DNA from: Trichinella spiralis
Taxonomy: Eukaryota; Nematoda; Enoplea; Trichinellida; Trichinellidae
Assembly: GCA_000181795.3 (NCBI GenBank)
Contig: CM012954.1
Location: 7,623,413 to 7,687,412, forward strand
Length of the DNA stretch: 64,000 bases
Direction: 5' to 3'
Shown: piece by piece, positions 48,934 through 61,236 of the stretch
How the letters are laid out: every line of letters begins with the position of its first letter
How positions within the stretch are numbered: the first letter of the stretch is position 1
Notes under the pieces: generated by a model
Seen by the model: the letters and a program-made list of their open reading frames with translations, nothing else
The model's database searches: none
What the model was told of the DNA's origin: nothing
Made by a program: the position numbers and the translations under genes

Positions 48934-49972
48934 ATGAAAGACCTCCTACAATCTATTTCCGTCCACTCATGCGTTATTGGTTTGACAGGCTACATGTTTT
49001 TTATTTGCTTGAAATATCAAACGCTGTTTTCACTGCATCCATTTTGTATGACTGCTGCGGTAAGTAAAATTTAAAATACTTGTTGACCTAGTTAATGCTG
49101 TGCATTGTTTATTGAAATGTGTTTGAGTTTTGTGGTGAATTTTTGGTTTTTAGTCTTTCTTGTTTATAAAATTATACACACAGTGAACCGTTTTACAGAT
49201 AATATTTGCATTTAAACAATTCAAAAATAGTTCGGTTTTGCCTCATTGACAAGCATTTTTTCTTTTTTATTTGTTTTCAAATTTTTGGTCATATTTAAAT
49301 CTAAATTCAAATTCTGCTACTGAAGCTGTAGCACATGTACGATAATGCAAAAGTGGGCAAATGAATGAGTTTTTCCTAAATGATATTTGTCAGAAGAAAT
49401 TGCATTTGCACTACAGTGAAAAAATGTTCCTTCATAATTTCTTTTTCCATGACTGTGATCACTGAATGACCCCATTTTAGTATGTACTGTTGTTGACTGA
49501 AGCGGCGTTTGCATTCTATGGGAAATATTCGCTTATACCACGCAATGCTGCATTTCATGGATGGGTTATGCTTTTAGCGAACTTGTTTTCACTAGTTGGC
49601 TTTATTTCAGTTTATTTGAACAAAATTTATATGAGCAAATCTCATTTTACTTCATATCATGGCCAAATTGGTTTGGCGGTTATTTTCCACATGATATTTC
49701 AACTATTTATGGGCATTATGTTGCAGTTTTACAGTAAATTTAAAGCGTTAATTTTTGTCCCTTATCGTATGTTGCGAACATTTCATCTGTTGTCTGCTTT
49801 ATTGTTGATTTCAACCAGTTTGTTAACGGTGCTTTTGGGTTTTCAAAGTTTTTGGTTTGCTATAACTGTTGGAAACGTCTGTCGTTTCCTTTTCTCTTGC
49901 TCTTTGCTTGCTCTGGCTTTTCTGACACTCCCTAAATTGTACGCGAGAAGTGTTGTTCGACTTACTGCTTGA
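48934..49972 (+). CDS. Cytochrome b561 domain-containing protein (CYB561D1/D2-like)
   Basis: A transmembrane di-heme b561 protein of the short type; relatives act as ascorbate-dependent ferrireductases of internal membranes. Two exons, 48934-49059 and 49481-49972, join in phase 0 to give 205 residues (human CYB561D2 222). Six hydrophobic helices are visible. The heme-ligand-type histidines stand in the expected places: 'FSLHPFCMTAAYVLLLTEA', 'AAFHGWVMLLANL', 'TSYHGQIGLAV' and 'MLRTFHLLSALL'. The first exon is read in the frame giving 'MKDLLQSISVHSCVIGL'; a longer open frame over the same bases does not continue the fold. The 421-base intron is long for this window. It is convergent with the kinase at 50231. 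Confidence 0.85.
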
Positions 49973-50009
49973 ATGCTTGCTTCCTATCTGCTTAATGTAA
50001 TAAATGCCT

Positions 50010-50015
50010 AATAAA
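50010..50015 (+). terminator. Candidate poly(A) signal for the CYB561D-like gene
   Basis: AATAAA 38 bases after the stop codon; a second AATAAA lies at 49999-50004. Confidence 0.5.
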
Positions 50016-50230
50016 AAGAAACGGAAAATTTGAGCGAAATGGACTTTTGCTCATATTTAATTTTTCTCAGCAGAATTTACTGTTCTATTGTTGTTTTATA
50101 ATTTTTTTGATTTCTACGCAAAGTAAATTGGATATTTATTTATCAAGTGAAAATTTTCAAGAAAATCTATGAGAAATTAATTGTATTCATATACAAACAA
50201 TGTACAAGAGATAATATCTACGTAATATAG

Positions 50231-51526
50231 CTACACAACGGTAGCCGTGTTCTGTTGATAATAGAGTAAAGCGGTGTAGAAAAGAATCAATCTCAGGGTG
50301 GAGTCGAAGAAGGTTTTTCGTTCTTGATTAGCATCTGCACATTTTGAACAATCTAGCACCAAAGTTTGGTCATTATTTCGCTGAAACAACGACATGGAAC
50401 CGGAACGACGCAGCTTGGGATGATGCACTGCGGCACAGTAAAATTCGGACGGAGTCAGCCGCTTGCTTGGATCTAATTGCAAAAGTGAATTGATGATGAA
50501 TTTTTTGTAATCCTCTGCACATTCGGGAAAAGTCGGCGGCATGTGATAGCCTTGGTAATTGCGATTTGCCGCAAACAGAAACATCCGGCATAACGCTTGT
50601 TCATCAAATGGAATCTCAAGAATAAAATGAAACAAGATTAAATACGATATATATAAATTTGCATTTTAAAGTGAAAATGAATGGGAATGGATGTAAAAGA
50701 AGTTTTTTGTGATTTAAAATTTGAATTTGAAAAAAAAGCTCATTTGTAAGCGACTATCTATCAACTGGCATGCAATCAGTATCAACGAATGACAAGGTGA
50801 TTGGTTTTAGATATTTTGAAATGAAAACCTGACGATGATTTTCTAATTTGTGGAAAATTGAATTAAGAATGGAGAGAAAAAGAATTTTAAACTGACCTGT
50901 CCTGTGAGACATTCGTGCAGAACAACTCCAATGGACCACATGTCTACTTGGCAGTCATATTCAACGTTGTCAAGCACACTGGCGCCAATTTCCGGTGCCA
51001 TATACATCGGCGTGCCTATGAGCTTGCTGTTCAATTTAGTATCCGTAAGGCGGCTAGAGCCGAAATCTCCAATCTTGACTTCGTCGATAATTTTCACTTG
51101 TGAATCTTCTTCATCGACGACGTGATATTTCAATAAAATATTCGCCGGCTTAATATCCCGGTGAATGATGTTGATGTCGTGCAAGGCTTTGTAGCCCACT
51201 GCCAGACCCTGCATGACAGTGTCGAAATTGGTCGCAGACAACGAGCCAGACAGTTCTAGGAAAGCGCTCAAGTCGCAGTCGCACAGCTCCATCACGACGT
51301 AGCAGTGCGTCGGATCGAACAGTACGTCAAGGATTCGGCAGATGTGTTTGTTGTTCAACTGTCGGACAGCGGTCAGTTCTTCCAATTTGGCATCTTCACG
51401 TTGTAGCTTTTTGACCGCCACTTGGCCAATTGTATCCGCCGACCCACGGTACACGGAACCAAAAGCCCCGGTGCCCAGTTTTGCATTGTCGTCCGACTCG
51501 TCGAATTTGATGTCACCAATTTGCAT
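50231..51526 (-). CDS. Small Ser/Thr protein kinase with hydrophobic C-terminal tail
   Basis: A eukaryotic protein kinase of 337 residues in two exons (51526-50897, 50614-50231, phase 0). Catalytic elements are intact: glycine loop 'LGTGAFGSVYRG', Lys in 'QVAVKKLQ', 'NIIHRDIKPANILL' with HRD Asp, 'VKIGDFGSSRL', activation segment 'LIGTPMYMAPEIG' and helix F 'DMWSIGVVLHECLTGQIPF'. After the C-lobe there is little more than 'LDCSKCADANQERK' and a final hydrophobic stretch near residues 315-330 ('LRLILFYTALLYY'), which could be a tail anchor. The lobe sequence resembles ULK/Atg1- or IKK/TBK-like kinases, but I cannot fix the family. The first exon has GC-rich codons unlike the neighbouring introns. 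The ATG at 51526 is chosen because the upstream in-frame extension has no ATG. The acceptor before 50614 ends in GAG. Confidence 0.82.
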
Positions 51527-52477
51527 TGTATTTTTTTTGTTCGATTGATCGATGATCTTTACCCAACAATGCAATAACGAATTCTTTGAATGCTGAAATC
51601 AAAAAGAAGAAATATTTTTTTTTAAATACGACAATTTGCATATTTTATTGTGGCAAAGGAGCGCGCATTTTCACAGTCGGTTTCTTTTTCAACATTTCCA
51701 AAGCATCAGTGACGCATGAAATATATCAAGAGAGAACGGCAACTTCTTCACTTTAGCACTAGTCTTTTGTTGACACTGTTTTACGAGTAAACTTTGGTGA
51801 TACAGATTTCGTGAATCAATTCAACAAATCGATCGATCACTCGCTTAATTCAAGGTGACGAGCAACTTTCACAAAGCACCGCATCGTGTCTCTTTCTCTC
51901 TCTTTCTTATTTCACTAATTTACTGGTTAACTAACTGTAAAACTAAAAAAATAATTAAATCCATTTTCAATCGTATTTTTCCATTTTCATTAATAATTGA
52001 TTATTATTCTGTTTTTTGAAAATTATTATTTTTCTCTCGGTGAATAGTGATAATAATGTATTGTTGATCTGTGAATAAGTGAATTTGTTTGTTGTTCAAA
52101 GCTGGGAAGAAGAAGAAGAACGTGCTTATTTCTTTCTTTCTCTCCTTTTGAGCGGAACACCAACAATAGATAATGATGTTGCTGCAGTAGATGTTGATTT
52201 GTGAAATTTCATATTTTCACAGATGACCAAAGATGGTTTATGAATTTTTAACAACGTAGAGAAATTTATTTAAACTGTGAATTTTAATTTGATTATTGTG
52301 TTTATTGTATTGTCTTTTCTTTTTTTTTTTGAAATATTACTTGTTGAGAAAATATGCTTTGAGCTGAAGTTATTTGCATAACAATTTCTTTTTTACTTTT
52401 TGTAATGAAAAATTGAACAAAAATTAGGTTAAAATATAAAATACGATAACAGCGTGAAATAGTTGGTCAGGAGAGAA

Positions 52478-52690
52478 ATGGAAATCAATAAAATTACAAA
52501 TAGGAAACTAGCTGCTAAATTATTGTTGAAAATTATTTATCGGTATGAGTATAGTAAGTCTGTAGATGTTGAACGGCTAAAATGGAAAATTGAACACCTG
52601 CTGTTAAATAACGTCGATGCTATTCAATTTTTGCTTGTTTTTTATTTACTCGCAAATGCAGATGATGATGATGATGATGAATTGAATTAA
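52478..52690 (+). CDS. Candidate small ORF, 70 residues with acidic tail
   Basis: Not recognised. From the ATG at 52478 it encodes a helical, Lys/Leu-rich protein ('MEINKITNRKLAAKLLLKII'), a second helix near 'VERLKWKIEHLLLNNVDA', a hydrophobic stretch, and an all-Asp run from a GAT repeat before the stop. It diverges from the kinase gene. It may be chance: AT-rich DNA readily encodes Lys/Ile/Leu helices, and the Asp run is a simple repeat. Confidence 0.25.
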   Translation: MEINKITNRKLAAKLLLKIIYRYEYSKSVDVERLKWKIEHLLLNNVDAIQFLLVFYLLANADDDDDDELN

Positions 52691-54601
52691 TCGATACTGA
52701 TGAATTTTCAAATTTGGCAAATGAAAATTGTCACAAATTTTCAAATTAAAAAGTAAAATAAATTTTTCCATATCTTACTCTCTCTTCGACGCGGTGGCGA
52801 AGTGGACGACGCATTTTTCGGCACGGTGCAAATCAATCTTTTTTTTTGCTCTTTCGATGCTTATGCTTGGATCACAAACAAAAAAACATGCACAATGTGG
52901 CCAATGTAGTTTTTTTTAATGTCAAATTTCTTGATATTTGAATTTTCATATTTTGTTTATTTACCTGTTCTTATTGCTCTCCCGGTTTTCTTGGGCTTTG
53001 CAAACTATAAGCATGTTGGTGAAAGAATGAATGAACGATGGACAATCAATGGATGTGCGCGAACGAACGAGCCGTGCGTGCGGTGTGTCCATTCAAGCAT
53101 CGAAAATTATATATATAATTTTAAATGATGTTGAAATTTTCAAGCTCATTCCACTTGCAACCGGCTTATTCGCATGCAGCTTGTCAAAACGCTCTCATCT
53201 TTTGCTCAGATTATTGAAAAACAGCAGCGTCTGGTTTTGTCATTATTATTGTCAGCATTGTGCAAGCAGTGCAGCACGCAGCTGTCGTTTCACAGAAATT
53301 TTCACACTGCATTTTTCTTGCACTTTCATATAGCATATAGAATAGTCTATTAGCAGCTTCTTTTGAAAATATATTAATTCCAATAATGATGAATATCGAT
53401 AAGATATTTGATTTATCTGTTCTGCTGTGCTTTTTTTAAAATTTTCTCATGCATTTCAACCAATCAGTACGATGATGTTGGGAACAAGCATTGCCATTGG
53501 GAGCATTAGAAAAAAGAAGCTTTTAATGTTTCAAAAGTAGTAGTAGTAGCATTCGCTATTAATAGAATAAAGACATATCTTATAAATGTTGTTGTAAGAT
53601 AATGACGTTGTAATGTTGTTGTGAACATTTCACTACTTTGACGTAAATTAACACATTTAGACGCACACGGCTTTATTTGATTTAAACTTTGCTTTTTCAT
53701 ATCAATTTCATTATATAAACTGTTATTTATTGTATGTGAACAGTGTAGAAAGGTGGGTTCTATGTTATGACGTTATTGTTTGAATGATTAGAATGAATTT
53801 TTAAAAAAAATATGTACATATATGTATGGAATTAGTAGTTGATCAGAATATTTTTCACTTGAGTAGTAGAATTGTTTAAGTAAGCAGAACTGAATTAACA
53901 TCAACAGAAACGCTGTAGCGCTACTAATTAGTTTGAGATTGTTGGGAAAAGTTGGAGAAAACATGTGCAGAGAATAAGTTTTGGACGAATGCCAACAGCA
54001 GAAATAGAATCGGAAATGAAGAAGCTGCTGATGAAGAAGACACTGACAAACTGACAACAACAACAATTAAATAACAAGAGCTTGGCAAGTGAACGAATGA
54101 ATAAATAAATGTACATATTTACATGTGCGTCAGCGTGTGATTATTGATTTTTAAACTTCTATCCAACTGGATACATTCGGTTGGAATGCTTTTCAAATTT
54201 GTGCTAGCTAAACAACTAAGGAAAAGGTATCAAAATTTCGATACAATGTACTACTTACTAGCTTGCCAGTGTTGGAGAAGAACTGCCAGAAAAAAAGGAA
54301 CATATCTTGGATTTTATACTTTAAAAATTAGATAAAAGCGAAGAAGATGAATAATTAGAACGATAATTTTCACTTACAAAGTGATGCTTTATTATTAGTG
54401 CAAATGATAAAATGGAAAACTTCCATTTGACTCCTATATTAATCGTTAGCTGTGGCATTAAGTTTGAGAAGATTATTTATTTCTTTACTTTTATTTGACA
54501 AGGCAGATTCTTTCCAGTTCTACTTTGAGGAACAAACTAATAATACTAGTTGGATTGGTTATTTTTGCAGAAACAAGCTCGTTCATTAGCATTATTGCTA
54601 A

Positions 54602-54621
54602 ATATATATATATATATATAT
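54602..54621. repeat. AT microsatellite
   Basis: About ten AT units in intergenic sequence, followed 20 bases later by a short ATT run (about 54644-54660). Confidence 0.8.
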
Positions 54622-57600
54622 GCTAACAGTATTGATAGGAGCGTTATTATTATTATTATAGAGTTAGCGTTGAAATTGTCATGAAACGTTTATTTTCTCA
54701 TCGACATTCAATTGCATGATTCACATTGGAAAATAATTTCATCTCTGAATTGGACAGCCAACAATAAAAGCCTTAACATTAAGTGGACGACTGTGGAAAA
54801 TATCTCTTGTTCCTTGGCGATTATTTGAAACGATAAAAATGATGTTTTGCGTGAATTACTACTTTCCATTCAGCGTAATTGTGAATTTTCTATGGGAAAA
54901 GTAGTATTCATTTTCGAGCTTCATTTATTATTTATATATCTCTGTATGGGGACAATATATAAAGAAAAAATTAAGATATATATATACTTATGAAAAGATG
55001 AAAAAGATTCAGCTCGTCATAGGATAGATAGATAATTAATTATCAGTATTCAATTTAGTTAAAGTGTGCTGCGTTAGTGCTGAACTCTTTTGCAATGCTA
55101 ATCACATCAGCAAACAGAGGTGTAAAATGTTTGTTGATTTTAATTCAGGGAGAATACTTTTCACAAGGGAAGAATTTGCAAAAATAAAAATCTTTGAATG
55201 TTGAATCAGTTGAATTTAAAATGGGAATTTTTGCATGCTTTGTTTTATCAAAAAAAATTCTTGAAATGTTTAAATTCATGCATAGTTTTTGACATTTCAA
55301 ATTGATATCCAATATTACGATGTATTTATAATCGTCTTACTTTTTTGTCTTCTTTCTCTTATGAAAAGCTTCAATTCAGTAATAATACAATCGCGCTTCC
55401 CGGTTGTATGAAAAATTTTTACACCATCTCTTTTTTAAAATTTATTCCCCACCTAATAATATTGTCAAGTAATATGGCATGAAGGAAAAGATGCGCTTGC
55501 TTTCCATTTGTTCTTTTTCCTTGTTACCTGCTCATTATTTCTTTCCTCATTCTCACGCATTTGCAATGATAGATTTAAAGAAATTATTTATGTTTTTTAA
55601 TCAATTAGCAGCGCTAATGATTAAACGGATGAAAAGATTAATATTTTTTTAAGCATGTAAAAATTGATCATGACATAATTGATATGACGTTTTCAATTTT
55701 TATAATTTGAATGATTGATTTATACTTTCAAAAAAATAATAACGAATGTGCACACATTTGAAATTGAACAATGACATTCATTGTGGCCTTTGACGTGCTG
55801 ATTTATTGAGCGATTCAGCTTTCAACTTTGGTGCGCTACAATGTAGTGGCGAGAGATTGTAACTTACTTTATACAAAGGTGTAGAGCTAATTGCAAATAA
55901 TCTTTTCAGATCACATAAGAACTTTCTTTGGGAAATGACTTGTGCTTATATTTAAAAAAATCAATATATTTTATGAGCATAGTATATGTTGGTTAAAAAA
56001 ATTGACAATTAAATTCAAATTGGAACGTTGTTATTCAAAAATTTTTACACAAATATATATTTCAAGTGTGGTTGGTTTTAGCTTGATGATTTACAAGAGA
56101 AAAAAAATTCCTATTTATCCAAATATTCAGGCATAAGAATGTTCTCATTTGTGGAAGCAAGCCGACCAGCTTGCAGTGATTGTACATATTTCAGGAAAGG
56201 TGCTCTGTATTGAAACTGGTTGTTCCCATTGTTGTATTATTTATTTGTAAGCGAATTTATTTGAAGGCAGTATTTGGAATATATACTTTACTGAATCGAA
56301 ACAAAAATGTAAATTAATTAGAATAATTAATTAATTAATTATAATAAATACGGTGAAATTTCTACTATACATTTCAATGGACTTGGTTTGAAAGTTGACT
56401 TTTGCATTATTGAAGGGAATTATTTAGTTTCAAATAGAATAGAACTTACTTTTGAAGAAAGATTTAATGCTGTCTGTCTGTTGGCAACGTGAATAGCAGA
56501 CGAATAGAATTGAAATGTGGTGGCTGAATTTGAGAATTTTTGTTTACAGTAAGTAATGGAAGTTTTGAACCGGTGGTGAATGGAAATGCTCTTCTCTGAA
56601 CGATTGGCTGGGAGTGGGAAATACGCGCATCGCCATTGGGAATACGTTGAACACGCACTGCATCGATTCAACAAGCGCAGAAAGCTTGTGTAAATGGTCG
56701 ATTATGAATTGAAATTTTATGACTTGGAAAATTAGCTACTGAAACCGAAAGCTTTCATTCATTTTACTTTAGCACCACCAACACCACTACCACTACTACT
56801 ACAATTACTACAACTACTATAGTTCGTATGCATGTTCACATGTATTTATCTATCCATCTATACAGGTGAAATAATTCACTAGTGACACATTCATCGCTTG
56901 GGGGTATTTTTCTTTCATTTGACATTTATTTGTCGACGCTCTTATTTTCTCCCTTGGTAAGTTTTTACTTTATAAAATGGGTGTGCCGCAATCAAGGAAA
57001 CAAGTTACATGCGCCAACTAACTGATATATATATGTATTCATTAATAAAAGAATTAAGTTGACCAACAATTGTGAAATGTTATGTTATATAATTTTTTGA
57101 ATCATGCAGTCGTCATTTTGCATTGATTATGCTTGACAAATGCGTGCAAATTGCGAGCTTGTTTTTTCCTTTTTTTACTGCTTAATGTTCAACAATTTGC
57201 CATCACTGAACATATAAAGCCTACGAGGATGATGGGGTCGTTTTGAAAAGCCGCTAAATGGTTCCGTGACGGAATCAAAAGTTGCCCCCTAGTGGAATTC
57301 TAAATTCTAACAATTGTAATGGCGTGAAAAAAAAGAATAATAAGAAAAAACCCCATATCCGTTCAGGGAATATGGAAAATATTGACGTAAAGAAAAATTA
57401 ACATTAAATGATTACGCTTTTGGGTTGTTGTTATGTGTAGCAATTTTTGAATGGTTGAGGATGATTTTTTTTTGAAAATACTGAATTGTGATGTTAAGAT
57501 GAGATTGTTGTAATTTATTGCTTCTTGTTCATTTATTTGGTAAATTGTGTTTGAACACGCACTGAACATTAATTCGAAAATGTCCAAATGAAAGCACAAT

Positions 57601-57829
57601 ATCTGTTCAATTGTAGAGATGAAATTGAAAAATAATCTTTGCATCATTTTTCATCTTTTCCAACAAGTTTCTTGAAAATACAAAAGCAATATGGAATTAT
57701 TGTATTAATTATATTCAAACAATACATCATTTGTACAAAGAAAAATCATTTCCATTGTTCCACAATGAACAAAATGCGTGACAGAAATTACTGCTATCGA
57801 TTCAGCTGGATAATAAAGAACAAGAATGC

Positions 57830-57851
57830 TTATTATTATTATTATTATTAT
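57830..57851. repeat. ATT microsatellite
   Basis: About seven TTA/ATT units. Confidence 0.8.
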
Positions 57852-60143
57852 CATTTATATAATTTCAGTTGAAAAATTTTATTTTATCGAAAGATGTTGC
57901 ATTTTTAGAAAATCATTCTGCTTGACTAGCTAAGAAATTATGAAAATGATGTATCAATTTTATGTGAAACGTTATTTAGTCGTCTTTTTCAATTTATTAC
58001 TGCTATTGTGAACAGCAAATGAGGAAAAGGAAAATTTATGCTGCATTATTATTGCTTAAACAAACGGCAACCACAGCGTGTACGGTAATTTTTGAAAGAT
58101 GAATTCTTCTTTTGAAAATTTTTACAATGAATAAAATTTTTCCAAAAAAAATGTTAATATTGACATAGGTGAGATAATTTGATTTGGTTTATGCATATTT
58201 TGAATTTTTGCAATCATTTTATTATATGACGATACATTTGAATTGGTTCAATTGATTGATTTGATTGACAGTTGCTATTTGTTTTTTCTTTTGGATTTTG
58301 AACAATTAATCAGGCCATAAAATCTTCATATAAACCAAATAAAACTAAATTCATTGATAGTCAGTGGGAAAAAAAATTTTTTTTTTATTCATTTATCTAT
58401 CAGATAGTTCAGCTGAGAAATTTTCAAAAACGGCTCGCGTCATTTTTGTTTTTTTTTCCTGCTGCTCATATATACATTTTTTGTCAGATGAAGAATCTAC
58501 ATTAATTCAGCATTCAGCAGCTTTCACATTTGTGAAAGATTCTCAGATTTTGTGTTGACAACGTGAGATAGATGTTGATCATTTTACTTGCAAGGGGGAT
58601 GGATGAAAATGATAAAAAAAAATATAAGCTTTTGTGAAATGTGAAGCACGTTTGTGTGGAAATTGATCAAGCTCACATTTTGCTGCATTTTTTCGTTTTA
58701 AATTTCATTTTTCAAATTATTTGCATGAAATATTTTCGAGCAATTGCACTTTGATCCAACAATGTTCTAATATTTATTGTTTTCTTGATATTAAAAAATT
58801 TTTTATTTCAACAGAAGAAAGACAATTCACATGTGACATTTGATATTTATTTTTACTTTTATCTTTTCAACACTGATATTCATTTTTTAAATATGTAAAA
58901 GGGGTACTGATTCAGCAAATTGTTTTTTACTATAAATGAATGCAACGCAGCAGCAATTTGCTATTCATTTTCGTTTCATGAATGTTGTCATTTATTTTTA
59001 AGAGTATTTTGAAATAAAGTGATAAAAGTGATAATGAGAATTTTAATGAAAAAAAGATCTCATATTTTGCTTTTTCTTTGGGTTTCCCTTTCAGTTTGCA
59101 TATTCGCCTGAATATTATCGAAGTGAATGTTCATTGCTTTGCTCCAAAGCGCAAAGTTTTTTAAATGATGAAAATGTGAAAACGTTGCTCTAATGACAAT
59201 TGCAATCATACAAAAGGTGTTCAGTTAAATTGAATTAACGAAATTAATGTCATATAAATTGGTTAATAATATTGCAACAGAGTTTATACGCATCATGCAT
59301 TCCGACAAAACAGACATTTTATGCTTGTAATTTTTTTTCTTTCGTTAATGCAAAAAAAGTACTTGGAATATATATTCCTCAGTGAGGAGTAGTGTAATTT
59401 CATTAGACAACATTTTATTGCTTATTCTATGTCCAGATGATTAGTTTATCTTTATTTTATAGTTGTTTTTTATGAGGAAGTAATTGACTATAAATTTAGT
59501 TATATTTTTCATCGTTGCATGCAAGTATGTGGTTGGGGAGGAGGATGTATTGCAAGTTTAATTTTATGGAAAAGAAATTTACTTATTATGTAGGCTGAAT
59601 TTACTGCAGTTGTCAATTTTATCGGTTGTTGTTGGGGGAATTATGCAATAGTTCAGTGCATGCAATTTTTGTGAATCTTTTTTTTCAAATTAAGAAATTA
59701 TATTTTTAAAAAAGTTTTGGCGTGTACTGAGAGAAAAGTAACTTTGTAAAAATTCTCCTATTTCAAACTCATTGACTGACGAGATCATTGCAACAGCAAG
59801 TATAGATGGCATTATTAAAACAAACATTAAATTTTTCAACATACTTATTATAATTTAACTGAAACGGTGGGCTGCAGTCGAAACCAGCTGAAGTTCCAAA
59901 CTGTCACTTCGCAGTTTTTGCCATGTGCACTTGTGCCATTTATTAGCATTAAAAAAACTCTGCAGTTTTGCATTTCGCAGCTTGAAGGCACTTTGTTTCG
60001 AACGACTGCACTAAGCTCAGCAACAAATTGATGTTTCTACCAGCTCTTTCTATTCGCAGTTTATTCTTTTTGTCTTTTCCTCTCATCTTTATTTACTACT
60101 TCTTACTACTGCTCGAACCGCTTCTTTGTTGTGCGTTATGTTC

Positions 60144-60187
60144 TAATAATAATAATAATAATAATAATAAACATAATAATAATAATG
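60144..60187. repeat. AAT microsatellite
   Basis: About fourteen AAT units with one interruption (AAC), the longest trinucleotide run in the window. Confidence 0.85.
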
Positions 60188-61236
60188 CAGCAGTTGTTCC
60201 AAACTGACGTTTCTATTCAAGGTGGCTGTCTGAAAGTTGTTCTTTGAAATTTTTATTTTTCCATACAAATCAATTTATTATTATTTATTTATGTGAAAAT
60301 GAATTCAACAAGACAATTATGCAAAATTAAAGGAACATAATAAGCTTGAATTGAACTGGAATGATTATCGAATTTCTTTGACTTTTTATAACGTTTTATC
60401 AACACGTTCGTGTATTCACTGATGGCTGTTTGTTGCTCAACAAATGTTAAATAACAGAAATGAATACATACATACGTATGCTTTTATCATGATTATCACT
60501 ACACGATGATCATATATAATTGATACAGTGTTGCTTTCAATTTTATCTTGTAGTTGCATATGCTTAATATGTATAATAATTTTTAATTCTTTTATGTTTA
60601 CATAAATCGAAAAGTAAGCGTTTTTACGATAGCATCAAAATTTGCCTAAAACATTGCACTGAATGTTATCAGAAGAATATTTTCAATGGTCGTAATTGAC
60701 ATTAGTGAAGTGGATCAAAAATAATTGGATTGATGTATGTTCATCGTTGCAGTTGTTAATCAAATTATATTTAGTTTGAAATTTTCAAATAACTGAAATT
60801 GTTTGAAAAATGAAAGATACAAGACCAATATAATAATACATTGCACAAAATGTTTTGATCATCAGAATTTCTGATTGTAACGATTATTATTAGGCTTTAT
60901 CAGTAGATAAAAACAATCAGAGGACTGGTAACTTGTAGTTGATTGTATAAATTTTTAAGTGGAATCGAATTTCCATTAGTAAAATGTTTCATGTGAAATT
61001 TTCAAATACACATATTAATACTTGAGCATCAATTTATTGGTTACAGTATATATTTTTATTTTCAAGTGTTTGGTTCATTAGAATAAGAAGTTTATGAGAA
61101 AAAAATTGTTCTAGATTCATAAAAGAACATTGTCGACTACAGCTTGTTAATTGACGTTGGAAATTTCATTTTACTACACCTGCTATTGGTAGTACTGAGA
61201 ACTGCTTTAATGAAGATACGGACGATTCGCTTGTAG

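Larger units (their letters stand above)
51527..61236. other. Long AT-rich gene-poor region
   Basis: About 9.7 kb with no recognisable conserved protein. It holds a candidate small ORF at 52478, several microsatellites, and a more mixed-composition patch around 56480-56680 and 59860-60060 without supported exons. The part nearest the kinase (51600-52200) has pyrimidine/purine tracts and is probably its 5' region. I looked for reverse transcriptase, transposase, terminal inverted repeats and RNA genes and saw none; long introns of an unseen gene cannot be excluded. Confidence 0.5.

Noticed and set aside
48873-49067. A longer open frame over the first exon of the CYB561D-like gene
   Set aside because: It does not join exon 2 in phase and lacks the b561 helix; the frame from the ATG at 48934 gives the conserved LHPF segment and joins in phase 0.
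59774-59800. GAGATCATTG resembling the bantam/miR-80 seed
   Set aside because: The bases after the seed do not match a family member and no complementary arm forms a precursor hairpin nearby.
51527-61236. Search for transposon or virus-like element remains in the gene desert
   Set aside because: No reverse transcriptase, integrase, transposase, capsid or envelope-like segment and no paired terminal repeats were recognised by eye.
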